This document shows positions 35,559 through 44,946 of a DNA stretch of 64,000 nt, piece after piece; position 1 is the first letter of the stretch, and each line of letters opens with the position of its first letter. A program made the translations under genes and the position numbers. The stretch is from Paenibacillus cremeus (GTDB lineage: Bacteria; Bacillota; Bacilli; Paenibacillales; NBRC-103111). The DNA is taken from assembly GCF_007786445.1 (NCBI RefSeq), contig NZ_VNJI01000021.1:52829-116828 (forward strand). The letters run 5' to 3'. The notes below the pieces were generated by a model. The model did no database searches. It was not told where the DNA came from and saw only the letters and a program-made list of their open reading frames with translations.

Positions 35559-35598
35559 AACACTGCATCGTTCAGTTCTGTCGGAGCATTCCCTCGGA

Positions 35599-35889
35599 TT
35601 AGCGACCGAGCCGTTCCAGCGTCATTTTGTACCCGTCATTGCCGTAGTTCAGACAACGCTTCACCCGGGAAATCGTCGCCGTACTGGCTCCCGTCTCCGC
35701 CTCAATCTGGTTGTACGTGTTGCCCTTGCGCAGCATCCGCGCCACCTCGAGCCGTTGGGACAGCGACTGAATCTCGTTGACAGTGCACAGATCGTCGAAG
35801 AAAACGTAGCACTCCTCCAGATCCTTCAGCGTCAAAATCGATTCAAACAGCTGATCAATTGCTTTATCGTTAAGTTTTTTCAGTTGCAT
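35599..35889 (-). CDS. YerC/YecD-family TrpR-like regulator
   Basis: 96 residues. The TrpR-type helix-turn-helix (TYNQIEAETGASTATISRVKRCL) follows a helical N-terminal half with LTLKDLEECYVFFDDLCT. YerC-type proteins are small all-helical DNA-binding proteins of Bacilli with unclear targets. The ATG at 35889 follows AAGGGG; the frame is open to 35922. Neighbourhood of rlmCD-dgkB resembles the yer region of Bacillus. Confidence 0.88.
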   Translation of the reverse strand: MQLKKLNDKAIDQLFESILTLKDLEECYVFFDDLCTVNEIQSLSQRLEVARMLRKGNTYNQIEAETGASTATISRVKRCLNYGNDGYKMTLERLGR

Positions 35890-36162
35890 CGGAATGTTCA
35901 ACCCCTTGGTCTGGTATTGCATCTATCAATAGTTTATTTCGACGTTTGGGAACGAATTCCTCCCTTTAAGGTGGCGAAACTTTACTATTTTTATGCGGTA
36001 ATGGATTAAATTCATAGGCAATAATAACGCAAATCGTGACAGGAGTCCAATCCATCGCCCTGCCTATGTCATACAGTATACTAGGTATTTGACTGTAGTT
36101 AAAAGCCCACGGGTTAAAATCGCGACAATCTGACGACAAATTTGATAAAAGGTTGTGACCTC

Positions 36163-36690
36163 ATGAGTTATCCAAACCAAGTAATCGGCAATCAAGGCGG
36201 GGCCAGGCCCACGCCTGAAGCGCAAGGCCAGCAGTACTACCAGCAAGCGCCTTCGCGCAACTTCATGCATAGCTCCGGCTTCCCCGGGGGCAATTCGTAC
36301 GGCAATTACCCCGGCCTCATGGACAGCCAGCTGCCCAGCGTGCAAACGAACAACTTCCTGCAGCCTCAGCAGGCAGGCGGCGGCAATCCGCTCGCGAGCT
36401 TGTTTGGTGGAGGCGGAAACGGGGGCGGCGGCGGCTTTAGCATCGATAAAATTAAAAATGTGATCGACCGCCTCGGAGGCGTTGAAGGCATCGTCGACAC
36501 GTTCCAAAAAATGCAGCGCATGGTGCAGGGCATCCAGCAAGTCGCGCCAATGCTGAAGCTGCTGGCTGGCTCCTTCGGTAAGGGCAAAGCCGCATTAGCG
36601 GCAGGCGCAGTAGATGAAGCAGGCGGACGCAAAAAGCGCCGCAAACGCAGATCCCCTGCAGGACGCCGCCGCACGACACGCCGCTACTAA
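36163..36690 (+). CDS. YqfQ-like (VrrA-type) low-complexity protein
   Basis: 175 residues. N-terminal half is Gly/Asn/Gln/Pro-rich, with a GGGGNGGGGG run at about 88-98; then a helical core [20 protein letters not shown] through [17 protein letters not shown], the part that resembles YqfQ of Bacillus; and a strongly basic tail [20 protein letters not shown]. Probably a spore-associated or coat-type protein. A CATACAGTA sequence at 36070-36078 fits the sigma-K -10 pattern but is distant. Start at 36163 chosen for AAAGGT nine bases upstream. Confidence 0.6.
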   Translation: MSYPNQVIGNQGGARPTPEAQGQQYYQQAPSRNFMHSSGFPGGNSYGNYPGLMDSQLPSVQTNNFLQPQQAGGGNPLASLFGGGGNGGGGGFSIDKIKNVIDRLGGVEGIVDTFQKMQRMVQGIQQVAPMLKLLAGSFGKGKAALAAGAVDEAGGRKKRRKRRSPAGRRRTTRRY

Positions 36691-36706
36691 TACTAAGCAT
36701 ATGTCG

Positions 36707-36748
36707 AAAGACCGGATTCAGCTTATTAGCTGCCCGGTCTTTTTTTTG
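36707..36748 (+). terminator. Terminator of the YqfQ-like gene
   Basis: AAGACCGG/CCGGTCTT stem followed by eight T. Confidence 0.85.
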
Positions 36749-36923
36749 CGCTATGGGGCTGTACGCAGCAAGAGTGGACATGCCATTATGGATATACTTA
36801 AACCTGGATATCGATTCAGGAAGCACTTCCCTTATTTTTATTTTATTGCTAAAATTAAATAAGCGCAACTGTCTCACCGCTGTGACGCTTCACCAACTTA
36901 AACATAAAGGACGTGGAATACTC

Positions 36924-37931
36924 ATGCTGTTTACTCCTTTTACAGTAAAGAACCTAACGCTCAAAAATCGGATTGTCATGTCGCCGATGTGCATGTATTC
37001 GTGCGCCGACCAGTCGGGACGCGTCAACGAGTGGCATAAAATTCATTACCCAACCCGTGCGGTTGGCGGCGTCGGCCTGATCATCGTCGAAGCATCTGCC
37101 GTTACGGCCCAAGGCCGCATCTCTCCTCAGGACCTCGGGATCTGGAGCGATGAGCATGTGGAAGGGCTCAAGGAGCTGACGAAGCTGGTTCACGGCCAAG
37201 GCGCCCATATCGGCATCCAGATCGCCCACGCCGGCCGGAAGGCCGTGCTCGATGGACCGATCATCGCCCCTTCGGCGATTCCGTTCAATGAGAGCTCCAA
37301 GAAGCCGGAAGCGATGTCGCTCGTGCAAATCGCTGAAACCGTAGAAGCTTTCACGGCCGCGGCCCGCCGCGCGAAGGAAGCCGGCTTCGATGTGATCGAA
37401 ATTCACGGTGCGCACGGCTACCTGATCAACGAATTCCTGTCGCCGCTGTCGAACCACCGCGACGACGAATACGGCGGCGACCGCGACCGCCGATACCGCT
37501 TCCTGCGCGAGGTCATCGACGGCGTGAAGAGCGCTTGGGATGGACCGTTGTTCGTCCGCGTGTCCGCGCATGATTACCATCCGGAGGGACTAACGCCGGA
37601 GGATTACGTATACTATGCCGGCCTGATGAAGGCGCAGGGTGTGGATCTGATCGACGTGAGCTCCGGCGCTGTCTTGGGCGGTCCACCGAAGGTGTATCCC
37701 GGCTACCAGGTGCCGTTCTCCGAGGCGATTCGCTCAGGCGCAGGCATAGCGACCGGAGCCGTCGGCCTGATCACCGAGCCGGAGCAGGCCGAGGAGATTC
37801 TCCAGAACGGCCGCGCCGATCTGGTGCTGCTCGCCCGCGAGCTGCTCCGCGAGCCGTACTGGCCGCGCATCGCAGCGAAGCAGCTTCGCGTGGAGCTCAT
37901 CCCGCCGAAGCAGTATCAACGCGGCTGGTAA
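36924..37931 (+). CDS. namA: NADPH dehydrogenase NamA/YqjM (old yellow enzyme)
   Basis: 335 residues, FMN TIM barrel. Class III old yellow enzyme markers: SPMCMYSC with the redox-tuning Cys and Tyr, HAGRKA, the substrate-binding pair in EIHGAHGYL, and the C-terminal [11 protein letters not shown] plus terminal QRGW with the Tyr/Arg of the dimer interface. Reduces alpha,beta-unsaturated carbonyls, nitro compounds and nitrate esters with NADPH. The open frame upstream (to 36753) lacks a start signal. Monocistronic. Confidence 0.93.
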   Translation: MLFTPFTVKNLTLKNRIVMSPMCMYSCADQSGRVNEWHKIHYPTRAVGGVGLIIVEASAVTAQGRISPQDLGIWSDEHVEGLKELTKLVHGQGAHIGIQIAHAGRKAVLDGPIIAPSAIPFNESSKKPEAMSLVQIAETVEAFTAAARRAKEAGFDVIEIHGAHGYLINEFLSPLSNHRDDEYGGDRDRRYRFLREVIDGVKSAWDGPLFVRVSAHDYHPEGLTPEDYVYYAGLMKAQGVDLIDVSSGAVLGGPPKVYPGYQVPFSEAIRSGAGIATGAVGLITEPEQAEEILQNGRADLVLLARELLREPYWPRIAAKQLRVELIPPKQYQRGW

Positions 37932-37936
37932 ACAGA

Positions 37937-37982
37937 AAGGGCTGTAAGACGCCGATGAAGCGTCCTACAGCCCTATTTTTTA
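37937..37982 (+). terminator. Terminator of namA
   Basis: AGGGCTGTA(A)GACGC with GCGTCCTACAGCCCT, followed by ATTTTTTATT; overlaps the convergent Uma2 stop. Confidence 0.85.
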
Positions 37983-38486
37983 TTCAAACACTTCGTCGAG
38001 GGAAAGCTCAATGCCGGGAAGTACGACGGAGGCATCGACCCGAACATATTTGCCGTTTTGCAGCGAATAAATCTCCAGCGCTTCAACGAAGGGGTTGACG
38101 ATCCAGTATTCCTGGACACCGTATTCTTCGTAATTGGCGAATTTCTCGACGGTGTCTCGGGTGAGGTTTTTCTTGCCTGGGGAAGTGATTTCAATGACTA
38201 AATCAGGCGCACCGTAGATGCCCTTGGTCTGAACGATGTCCAGACGGTCTGTGGAAACAAAGGTGAGGTCGGGCGACCGGAAATTTTTAATAGTGACGTC
38301 GCCGTGGAGGTAAACGGCAGTGTTCGAGCCGTACACTCTGCCCAATTTATTACGCCGAACATGATCTCTAACGATCCCACCAAGATTCATCACAATACCT
38401 TCATGATCCGTACTGCCAGGCTCCATCACAATATACTTCCCCTGCCAAACTTCAAACCGCTCGTCCGTTTCCAATGGATATAACAT
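37980..38486 (-). CDS. Uma2-family restriction endonuclease-like protein (DUF820)
   Basis: 168 residues, PD-(D/E)XK fold: PDLTFVSTDRL, then PDLVIEITSPGKKNLTRD with the Asp-Glu-x-Lys-type active-site cluster, and YEEYGVQEYWIVNP. These are single-gene families in Bacillales and cyanobacteria with no settled role. GAGGTGAT precedes the ATG. Not next to a methyltransferase, so a classical restriction system is unlikely. Confidence 0.85.
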   Translation of the reverse strand: MLYPLETDERFEVWQGKYIVMEPGSTDHEGIVMNLGGIVRDHVRRNKLGRVYGSNTAVYLHGDVTIKNFRSPDLTFVSTDRLDIVQTKGIYGAPDLVIEITSPGKKNLTRDTVEKFANYEEYGVQEYWIVNPFVEALEIYSLQNGKYVRVDASVVLPGIELSLDEVFE

Positions 38487-38512
38487 TAGTAATCACCTCA
38501 TGTTTATTGTAG

Positions 38513-38562
38513 CAAAAAAAGCCCAGATCTTCCACCTATTAGGCGGAATCTCCGGACTTTAT
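38513..38562 (-). terminator. Terminator of thuA
   Basis: Long imperfect stem AAAGTCCGGAGATTCCGCC/GGTGGAAGATCTGGGCTTT, followed by a T run on the minus strand. Confidence 0.85.
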
Positions 38563-38575
38563 TAGCACACAGCTT

Positions 38576-39313
38576 TTAAGCTTTCGCCTTCGCCTTAATC
38601 GGCTCGAGCGGCTTGTGATTGCCATACTTAGGATACTCGCGTGTCGTTGGCGCGGCCCATTGAGCGGCGTTGCGGATGACTCGGCGCACCTGCTCGTTGA
38701 AATACGTCGGGTACGTTTCGTGCCCCGGACGGAAGTAGAAAATCTTCCCTGAGCCGCGATGGAACGTGCAGCCGCTGCGGAACACCTCGCCGCCCTCAAA
38801 CCAGCTGACCATGATCAGCTCATCCGGCGCCGGAATGTCGAAGTGCTCGCCGTACATTTCCTCTTCCGGCAGCTCGATGTACTCGCCGATGCCCTCCACG
38901 ATCGGGTGGCCTGGGGAAACGACCCAGATGCGCTCCTTCTCGTCGGCTTCGCGCCATTTGAGGTCGCAGCTGGTGCCCATGAGCTTTTTGAACACCTTGG
39001 AGAAATGGCCGGAGTGCAGAACGATCAGCCCCATGCCGTGCAGCACCCGGTTATGTACGCGTTCAACAATGGCGTCTTCTACCGCCCCATGCGCTTTATG
39101 TCCCCACCAGATGAGCACATCGGTGTTGTTCAGCTTGTCCTCGGTCAGCCCGTGCTCCGGCTCATCCAATGTCGCGTAGGACACCTCAAAGTCCGCGCCC
39201 AGCCCTTCGCCAATGGCGGTGTGGATCCCGTTCGGGTACACGGAGCGTACTTTTTCGCTTTCTTTTTCATGACGGAATTCGTTCCAGACGGTCACTCGCA
39301 GCTTTTGGCTCAT
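38576..39313 (-). CDS. ThuA-domain protein (trehalose/disaccharide utilisation type)
   Basis: 245 residues of the class I glutamine-amidotransferase-like ThuA fold: [17 protein letters not shown] at the N-terminus, [19 protein letters not shown], and the C-terminal [16 protein letters not shown]. ThuA proteins work with Gfo/Idh/MocA oxidoreductases on keto-disaccharides. Here the gene stands alone and faces an AraC regulator, which is its likely activator. GGAGG 11 bases before the ATG at 39313. Confidence 0.87.
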   Translation of the reverse strand: MSQKLRVTVWNEFRHEKESEKVRSVYPNGIHTAIGEGLGADFEVSYATLDEPEHGLTEDKLNNTDVLIWWGHKAHGAVEDAIVERVHNRVLHGMGLIVLHSGHFSKVFKKLMGTSCDLKWREADEKERIWVVSPGHPIVEGIGEYIELPEEEMYGEHFDIPAPDELIMVSWFEGGEVFRSGCTFHRGSGKIFYFRPGHETYPTYFNEQVRRVIRNAAQWAAPTTREYPKYGNHKPLEPIKAKAKA

Positions 39314-39448
39314 ATCGGCAGATTCCTCCATTAAATGGTTGAAGTAAGTTGCAATGGGTACTTTGAGTATAGTGAATCTCCAGCCAAAAAGATATTCTCA
39401 ATCCTGCTTCATCTTTATGCAAAACTGCTCTCACGGATCTATTCATGC

Positions 39449-39454
39449 TATACT
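39449..39454 (+). promoter_or_regulatory. Possible -10 box for the AraC regulator gene
   Basis: TATACT in the 236-base divergent gap between thuA and the AraC gene; no convincing -35, in keeping with an activated promoter. Confidence 0.3.
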
Positions 39455-39549
39455 AGCTACAGTATATCCAAGTAGAAACTAGAAATGCCAGCTATGCAAA
39501 AATGATATATCCAAATGATTACAACGCGTTAAAAGGAGGTGCATGTCGC

Positions 39550-40509
39550 TTGCTGACCACTGCCGATCCACCGGCTGAAGGACAGTCCCCCCATCCGCTG
39601 GAGGGCGTTCATGAGGAAGAGGTCGTCTATCAAAATCCGCTGCTGTTTCTAAAAATTTGGGAGATCGCGAGCAGCATTCCCCCCAGGCCGCTGAATGCGT
39701 GGCACTGGCATTATCATAAGGAAGTCGAGTTTCTGGCCGTCAAAGAAGGCTCGCTCGGGGTGCAAACGAAGCACGATTACGAGGTGCTCGGACCGGGCGA
39801 TGTGATGGTGCTGGGCTCGTCCCAGCTTCACCGCACGCATAAGCTGCAGGAGGGCGAGCTGCGCTACGTGGTGTTTCAGTTGGACTTGGCGCGGCACTTC
39901 GATCCCAGCACAATGCTGTATTTGCACAGCTTCTCGGAGCTCACGCAGCCGCTGGGGAAGCTGAATTACATTTGGCGGGAGCATGCCGAGGTCCGGCAAG
40001 AGGCGTATCGGCTGATCCTGAGCATCCTGGAGGAATCGCAGGTTCAGCATCGCGGCTACGAGCTGGCGATCAGCTCCTCGATCAAGCGGCTGATGCTGCT
40101 GCTCATGCGGCACGACTCACGGGGCGTGCTGGGGGAGCCGGAGGAATCCGAGCAGGCCCGGCTGCGTCCGGCGCTGGATTATGTAGACAAGCATTTGGGC
40201 GAAAAGATAACGGTCGAGGATGTCTGCGGACTGCTGAATTTGAGCTATCATTATTTTATTAAATTGTTCAAGAAGTCGATGGGCCTCTCGTTCGTGGATT
40301 ACGTCAATTACCGCCGCATCAAAACCGCCGAACGGCTGCTGCTGACCCGTGACCTCAGCATTATGGATGTCGGCCTCGAGGTGGGCATTCCGAATATGGC
40401 GCAGTTTTACAAGCTGTTCAAGCGCCATAACCACTGCTCGCCTAAGGCGTTCAAGCAGCGGATGCGCAGCGAGTCCGGCCCGGCGGCTATCGGAGTGAAT
40501 CTGCTGTGA
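39550..40509 (+). CDS. AraC-family regulator with cupin sensor domain (divergent from thuA)
   Basis: 319 residues: cupin-like ligand domain (NAWHWHYHKEVEFLAVKEGS, LGPGDVMVLGSSQLHRTH) and two C-terminal AraC HTH motifs (VEDVCGLLNLSYHYFIKLFK; MDVGLEVGIPNMAQFYKLFK). An ATG at 39502 has no ribosome site, whereas AAAGGAGG lies ten bases before an in-frame TTG at 39550, so a TTG start is proposed. Likely controls thuA in answer to a sugar. Confidence 0.87.
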   Translation: MLTTADPPAEGQSPHPLEGVHEEEVVYQNPLLFLKIWEIASSIPPRPLNAWHWHYHKEVEFLAVKEGSLGVQTKHDYEVLGPGDVMVLGSSQLHRTHKLQEGELRYVVFQLDLARHFDPSTMLYLHSFSELTQPLGKLNYIWREHAEVRQEAYRLILSILEESQVQHRGYELAISSSIKRLMLLLMRHDSRGVLGEPEESEQARLRPALDYVDKHLGEKITVEDVCGLLNLSYHYFIKLFKKSMGLSFVDYVNYRRIKTAERLLLTRDLSIMDVGLEVGIPNMAQFYKLFKRHNHCSPKAFKQRMRSESGPAAIGVNLL

Positions 40510-40642
40510 TGCGTCGTGTGCTGAAAGTGGAGTGAAGGACTTTATTACGTGAACGTGCTTCGTCCAAAGCCGACCTATTTTAGGGACGTGATCCCGATCA
40601 CAGGCAGCGGTGCCAAGACGCATGACCGGTGAAGTGAGCAAA

Positions 40643-40688
40643 CAAAAAACGCGCCCGGCGCTAGTGAAGTGCCGTCGCGTTTTTTACA
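40643..40688 (+). terminator. Terminator of the AraC gene
   Basis: AAAAACGCG/CGCGTTTTTT arms (40645-40685) with an inner CGGCGCT/AGTGCCG stem. Confidence 0.8.
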
Positions 40689-40694
40689 TTTTCG

Positions 40695-40904
40695 CTATGG
40701 GATGCTGACTGCGACAATTCGGTTGACCGGAATGAAGAACAGCGATCCGCTATCGGTAGTTAATACCGCGTTACCGTGTTGGATGCCTTGGAATTTTCCG
40801 GTTCTGTTTGTGGAGTCAAAAAATATTGTAATGCGCGTCCCCAAGCCAACATGGTTTAAGGTCGAAAATACTGCATGGTTAAATCCGTCATGGTGATTAA
40901 ACAT
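40695..40904 (-). CDS. DUF2642-like small protein
   Basis: 69 residues; LGTRITIFFDSTNRTGKFQG, NAVLTTDSGSLFFIPVNRIVAV matches the small beta-rich (Sm-like) DUF2642 domain, often found in Bacillales spore or biofilm-surface proteins. GGAGGTGA lies five bases before the ATG at 40904; the much longer open frame upstream is chance. Function unknown. Confidence 0.65.
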   Translation of the reverse strand: MFNHHDGFNHAVFSTLNHVGLGTRITIFFDSTNRTGKFQGIQHGNAVLTTDSGSLFFIPVNRIVAVSIP

Positions 40905-41010
40905 CTCTTTCACCTCCACGTTGCCTGAATTACTATAACTTATTCTAGTTCTAGCAATCTCGTGTATGCTAACGTAATAGGACAAAGATACAAATCTATC
41001 AACCTGCGTG

Positions 41011-41074
41011 AAAAAAAGAAAAAGACAGCCGGAGCTCCCTCTCGGAACGAAAGGAAGGAACTCCAGCTGTCTTC
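41011..41074 (-). terminator. Terminator of the GH2-GH88 operon
   Basis: A long stem AAGACAGCTGGAGTTCC with GGAGCTCCGGCTGTCTT, then a T-rich run on the minus strand. Confidence 0.85.
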
Positions 41075-41094
41075 TTTTATGCGCCTGCCGAAGC

Positions 41095-42255
41095 TTAGAA
41101 AATGCGATTCTTCCAGCCCAGCAGCTTCGCGATCGCTTCGACGTAGTAGTAGTCTCCATAGATGAGGGAGACGTTGATGTTTTGCCCGGCCGGCTTGTGC
41201 CCCGTGCCTTCCACTAGAATCGCCTCGTGATCGGGACGATCCCACGTGGCGTAGTGCTGGCTCAGCGAGAGCAGCATGCGCTCGGCGGCGCGGCGGTACA
41301 TCGCGCCTTCGTCGCCTGGCAGCGCATCCGCGAGCTCGAGCAGCCCCGACGCGGCGCAGCTTGCCGCCGACGTGTCTCTAGGCTCGCCGTCCAGCGGATC
41401 GGCGGCGCGGAAATCCCAGTGCGCGACGTAGTCGTCCGGCAAGCACGAGAGGAAGTAATGCGCGACGCGCTGCGACGCGCGCAGGTACCGCTTATCGCCG
41501 GTGTAGCGATAAGTGTTGGCCATGCCGTGCAGCGCCCATGCCGCGCCACGGCTCCAAGCGGAGTTCGGCCCGTGGCCTTGGCCGCCGAGCGACTCAATCA
41601 GCTCGCCCGAACGCGGGTCGAAGCTGAGAATATGGTTCACCGAGCCGTCCTCGCGGATGAACTTGTCTACCACCGTATTGGCGTGCGCCCGGGCAATATG
41701 CTCGAACCGCGGGTCACCGATCTGCTCGGCGGCCCAGAACAGGATCGACAGGTTCATCGAGGAATCGACGATCGCCCAGCCGGTTTTGTCCTGGTTCCAC
41801 GCGCGAAGGAACGAGCCTGCAATGTTGAAGCGGCCAGCCAAGAAGTTGGCAGCCTGCAAGCCCCGACGGAGGCCGTCCTTGTCGCCGGTCAGCTTATATT
41901 TAATGACCGACGTGGGCAAAAATTGAAAGCCTACATCGTGGTGGAAGTTGTTGTCTTGGATTGTTTTTTGCTCGAACTTCTCGTCCCAGCCCCATGCCGC
42001 TTCCTTATAATGCTCCTTGCCCGTCATCTCGTGCATAATCCACAGAATGCCCGGCCAAAAGCCCGCCGTCCACCAGTCGAGGCGCATGTCATCGTATTTG
42101 CCGTCTTCCTTGGCCACGTGCGGCGACTTGGAGCCCAGCTGTCCGATCATCCGGTCTACCTTCACCTGCAGCGCTTCCCAAATCGCAGGCAGCGCTTCCT
42201 GCAAGCTGTGGGCTTCCGCAATCGTGCCCGTGCTCGTCGAATTCAAATTGCTCAT
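41095..42255 (-). CDS. Unsaturated glucuronyl hydrolase, glycoside hydrolase family 88
   Basis: 386 residues of the six-hairpin (alpha/alpha)6 fold. Candidate catalytic Asp residues are in NNFHHDVGFQF and AIVDSSMNLSILFWA, the two positions known from Bacillus GL1 UGL; the WSRGAAWALHGM signature is intact. Removes the unsaturated uronic acid that polysaccharide lyases leave at the end of oligosaccharides. No signal peptide: intracellular. 40 bases downstream of the GH2 gene, same operon. Confidence 0.92.
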   Translation of the reverse strand: MSNLNSTSTGTIAEAHSLQEALPAIWEALQVKVDRMIGQLGSKSPHVAKEDGKYDDMRLDWWTAGFWPGILWIMHEMTGKEHYKEAAWGWDEKFEQKTIQDNNFHHDVGFQFLPTSVIKYKLTGDKDGLRRGLQAANFLAGRFNIAGSFLRAWNQDKTGWAIVDSSMNLSILFWAAEQIGDPRFEHIARAHANTVVDKFIREDGSVNHILSFDPRSGELIESLGGQGHGPNSAWSRGAAWALHGMANTYRYTGDKRYLRASQRVAHYFLSCLPDDYVAHWDFRAADPLDGEPRDTSAASCAASGLLELADALPGDEGAMYRRAAERMLLSLSQHYATWDRPDHEAILVEGTGHKPAGQNINVSLIYGDYYYVEAIAKLLGWKNRIF

Positions 42256-42295
42256 ATAATGGTCTCCTCCTATAAAATGAATGATTACTATTCCT

Positions 42296-44809
42296 CTACT
42301 CCAAAACCATCATCGCCGTCGGCATCCCTTCGCCAGCGGCGGTGACAACCGATACTCGTGCGCGACCGTCTGCGCCCTGACCGCCGCCGAGCGAGGCCAG
42401 CGACGAAGCCGGACCGCCCGCCGAGAAGAACTCAGCCACCGGGATCCCCGCCGGCAAGCCGCCGTTCGGGTCCACGTAGATGCCTGCGCGGCCGGTGGCC
42501 AGCTGCACCAATCGTGAGCCGCGAATCGTACCGAGGTTGTCCAGCAGCTGGCCGTCGCCCGCGAGTCCGAAGCGTACGAAGCCCGCCGCATCCGGGCAAA
42601 ACACGCCGTTCGCATCATAAGCGCGCGCTTCGACGTAGACCCGGCCATCGACTTGCTTCTCCGCCGTCAGCCTCAACTCCGAAGGCGTACCCCAAGCCTC
42701 TGTCTGGTACTCGAACGTCAGCTCGTCTTCGACCTGCACGCCGTCTTGCTCCGCCACCACCTTCACCTGATTGGCGCCAGGCTTCAGTGGAACATCCCAG
42801 CGCAGGCCGGCGGCCGGGAAGTTTTGCGAATCGCGCTGCTTCACGCCTTGGCTGACACCGTTCACGAACAGCTCCGCTTGCGCGCAGTTCGAGTACACCT
42901 TGATGCTCTTTCGCTCATCTTCCGCGCCCCAGCGTACCGGCATCGTATGCCCGTAAATCCGCGCCATCGGCTTCGTCGCCCAGTATGATTGGAAGACGTA
43001 ATACGCGTCTTTGGGCGTAAAATCCCGCTCCACAATGCCCTTCATATTCAAATACGGAATCGGTGAATCCGGACGCACCGGTGTGGCAAAATCCTTAAAC
43101 GCCCACTGCGCCGCCCCGGTCAGCCAATCCATCTGCTCTTGAGACTTCAAATACCAATCGATCATCTCACAAAAATAAGTCTCCGACCAGTCCCCATCAC
43201 GGGACACACGCGGCTCGCCGCCGGTCAGCAGGTAGTCGCCGTCCCGCTCGTCCGTTTCGCCTTCACCGCGCGGAATGAATTCGAAGCCGGTAAACGTCTT
43301 CTCCACATGGCGGGTCGGCAGGTTGTCAGCACCCCACTCCATATGAAAGAACGAGCGCACATTCTCGAACGCGCTGCGGCTGCTGGACTCGTAATCCGTG
43401 TAAATCCCACGGTACCAGCCCGCCCAGATCGACGGCGAATACACATCAATGATGTCCTTGCAAAACTCGCAGCGGCGTATCGCCGTCAGACGGCTTGGGT
43501 CCAGGCGATGCGACAGGTCGTGCAGCTCCTTCATGAACCCGCGGATCGCTTCCTGGTCAAAATAGTCGAAGTCGCACTCCCAATCGTTCTCGTTGCCAAG
43601 ACCCCATAGGATAACCGATGGATGGTTGTAATGCTGCTCGATCATCGCCGTCAGCATGTCGCGGCACTGCTGCCGGTACGACTCGCCCCCAAGACCGCCG
43701 CGGCACCATGGGATTTCCTCCCATACCAGGATGCCCAGCTCATCGCACAGCTCCAGTACGATCCGTGACTGCTGGTAATGGCCGAGGCGGATAAAATTCG
43801 CGCCCATGTCCTTGATCAGCTGCATCTCTTGCCGGAGCATGTCCTCCGTCATCGCCGGCCCGACACCGGCGTGATCCTCGTGGCGATGCGTTCCGCGCAG
43901 CAGAAGGCGCTCGCCGTTCAGCTTGAACGGGCCGTGATCAACGAATTCGAAGTAGCGCACGCCGAACCGCTCCTTTACCGCCGTCTCGCCATGGACGCTG
44001 ACCAGCACCACCTCGCAGCCGTACAAGTACGGCTTGTCTGTCGACCACAGCTGCGGGCTCGGCAGTTCATACACCGCCAGCTCTTTTTCGCCCGGCCATG
44101 GCAGGCAGCTGAGCGTCGATTCCGCCACCACCGCGCCGTCGGCATCCGTCAGTCGGACGACCAGCTTGACGCTGTCACGCAGCACCTGCGGGTTGTACAG
44201 CTTCGCCTTGACCGTCACCTTGCAAGTGCCTTCGCCGCTGCCGTTCCCCGCTCCCAGCTTGGCCGTATCCGTGACTACGTGCACTTGCCCCAGCGACACC
44301 GCCGGCACGTACACCAGATTCAGGTACCGGTAAATCCCCCCATACAGGTTAAAATCGCTCGCATCCGACGGAATCGTCTCCAGCTCCCGGCTGTTGTCGC
44401 AGGCTACCGCTACCGGCACCAGGCCCTTGTACCGCTCGATCTGCGCCGCTTCAGCCGCCGCCTCGGTAATATCGACCGTGAACTCGTCGTAGCCGCCCAA
44501 GTGGGAGCCGACTTTATTCGTGTACACGTACACGTCCGTGCGCTGCCCTGCGCCTTCAAAATGCAGCAGAGTACGCCCATTCGGATATGGGTTATTTAGC
44601 GCCAGCTTCGTCCGGTACCAGCCCTGTCCTTGATAGTACTTGCCATCCGGGTCCATCACGTCGAGCCCATTGTAGGAGTGCGGCAGCTCCACTGCATGCC
44701 ATGGCACATTGTAGTGATTGTTCAGCTTGTCCGCCCGCCATACCTCCCAAGGTCCTCCCAGACTGCCTGTATAGTGCTCCCATTTATCGTTTAACCGCTG
44801 CTTTAACAA
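42296..44809 (-). CDS. Glycoside hydrolase family 2 (beta-galactosidase/beta-glucuronidase type)
   Basis: 837 residues: N-terminal sugar-binding jelly roll (FEGAGQRTDVYVYTNKVG), Ig-like domain, TIM barrel with acid/base Glu in WGLGNENDWE and nucleophile Glu in FHMEWGADN, then a DUF4982-type and a C-terminal Ig-like domain (PDAAGFVRFGLAG). A TTG start at 44809, nine bases after AAGGGG, is used. No signal peptide. With GH88 in the operon it should trim uronate-containing oligosaccharides; whether it removes galactose or glucuronate cannot be decided. Confidence 0.9.
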   Translation of the reverse strand: MLKQRLNDKWEHYTGSLGGPWEVWRADKLNNHYNVPWHAVELPHSYNGLDVMDPDGKYYQGQGWYRTKLALNNPYPNGRTLLHFEGAGQRTDVYVYTNKVGSHLGGYDEFTVDITEAAAEAAQIERYKGLVPVAVACDNSRELETIPSDASDFNLYGGIYRYLNLVYVPAVSLGQVHVVTDTAKLGAGNGSGEGTCKVTVKAKLYNPQVLRDSVKLVVRLTDADGAVVAESTLSCLPWPGEKELAVYELPSPQLWSTDKPYLYGCEVVLVSVHGETAVKERFGVRYFEFVDHGPFKLNGERLLLRGTHRHEDHAGVGPAMTEDMLRQEMQLIKDMGANFIRLGHYQQSRIVLELCDELGILVWEEIPWCRGGLGGESYRQQCRDMLTAMIEQHYNHPSVILWGLGNENDWECDFDYFDQEAIRGFMKELHDLSHRLDPSRLTAIRRCEFCKDIIDVYSPSIWAGWYRGIYTDYESSSRSAFENVRSFFHMEWGADNLPTRHVEKTFTGFEFIPRGEGETDERDGDYLLTGGEPRVSRDGDWSETYFCEMIDWYLKSQEQMDWLTGAAQWAFKDFATPVRPDSPIPYLNMKGIVERDFTPKDAYYVFQSYWATKPMARIYGHTMPVRWGAEDERKSIKVYSNCAQAELFVNGVSQGVKQRDSQNFPAAGLRWDVPLKPGANQVKVVAEQDGVQVEDELTFEYQTEAWGTPSELRLTAEKQVDGRVYVEARAYDANGVFCPDAAGFVRFGLAGDGQLLDNLGTIRGSRLVQLATGRAGIYVDPNGGLPAGIPVAEFFSAGGPASSLASLGGGQGADGRARVSVVTAAGEGMPTAMMVLE

Positions 44810-44946
44810 GTTGTCGCGCCCCTTCCAGCCGATTGCGTATGAATTATGCCATGTTTATAGCATAACAAAAAAAACGCCCGGAAAGTTTGGCGCTCTTATG
44901 ATAAAATGTTGTTACTCTACGGTCCATCCGAAAGGAGACTACCCTC

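Noticed and set aside
37980..38486. A restriction-modification system
   Set aside because: Uma2-type proteins are solitary nuclease-fold proteins; no methyltransferase or specificity gene is adjacent.
41227..42345. A 372-codon plus-strand open frame
   Set aside because: Antisense shadow of the GH88 gene.
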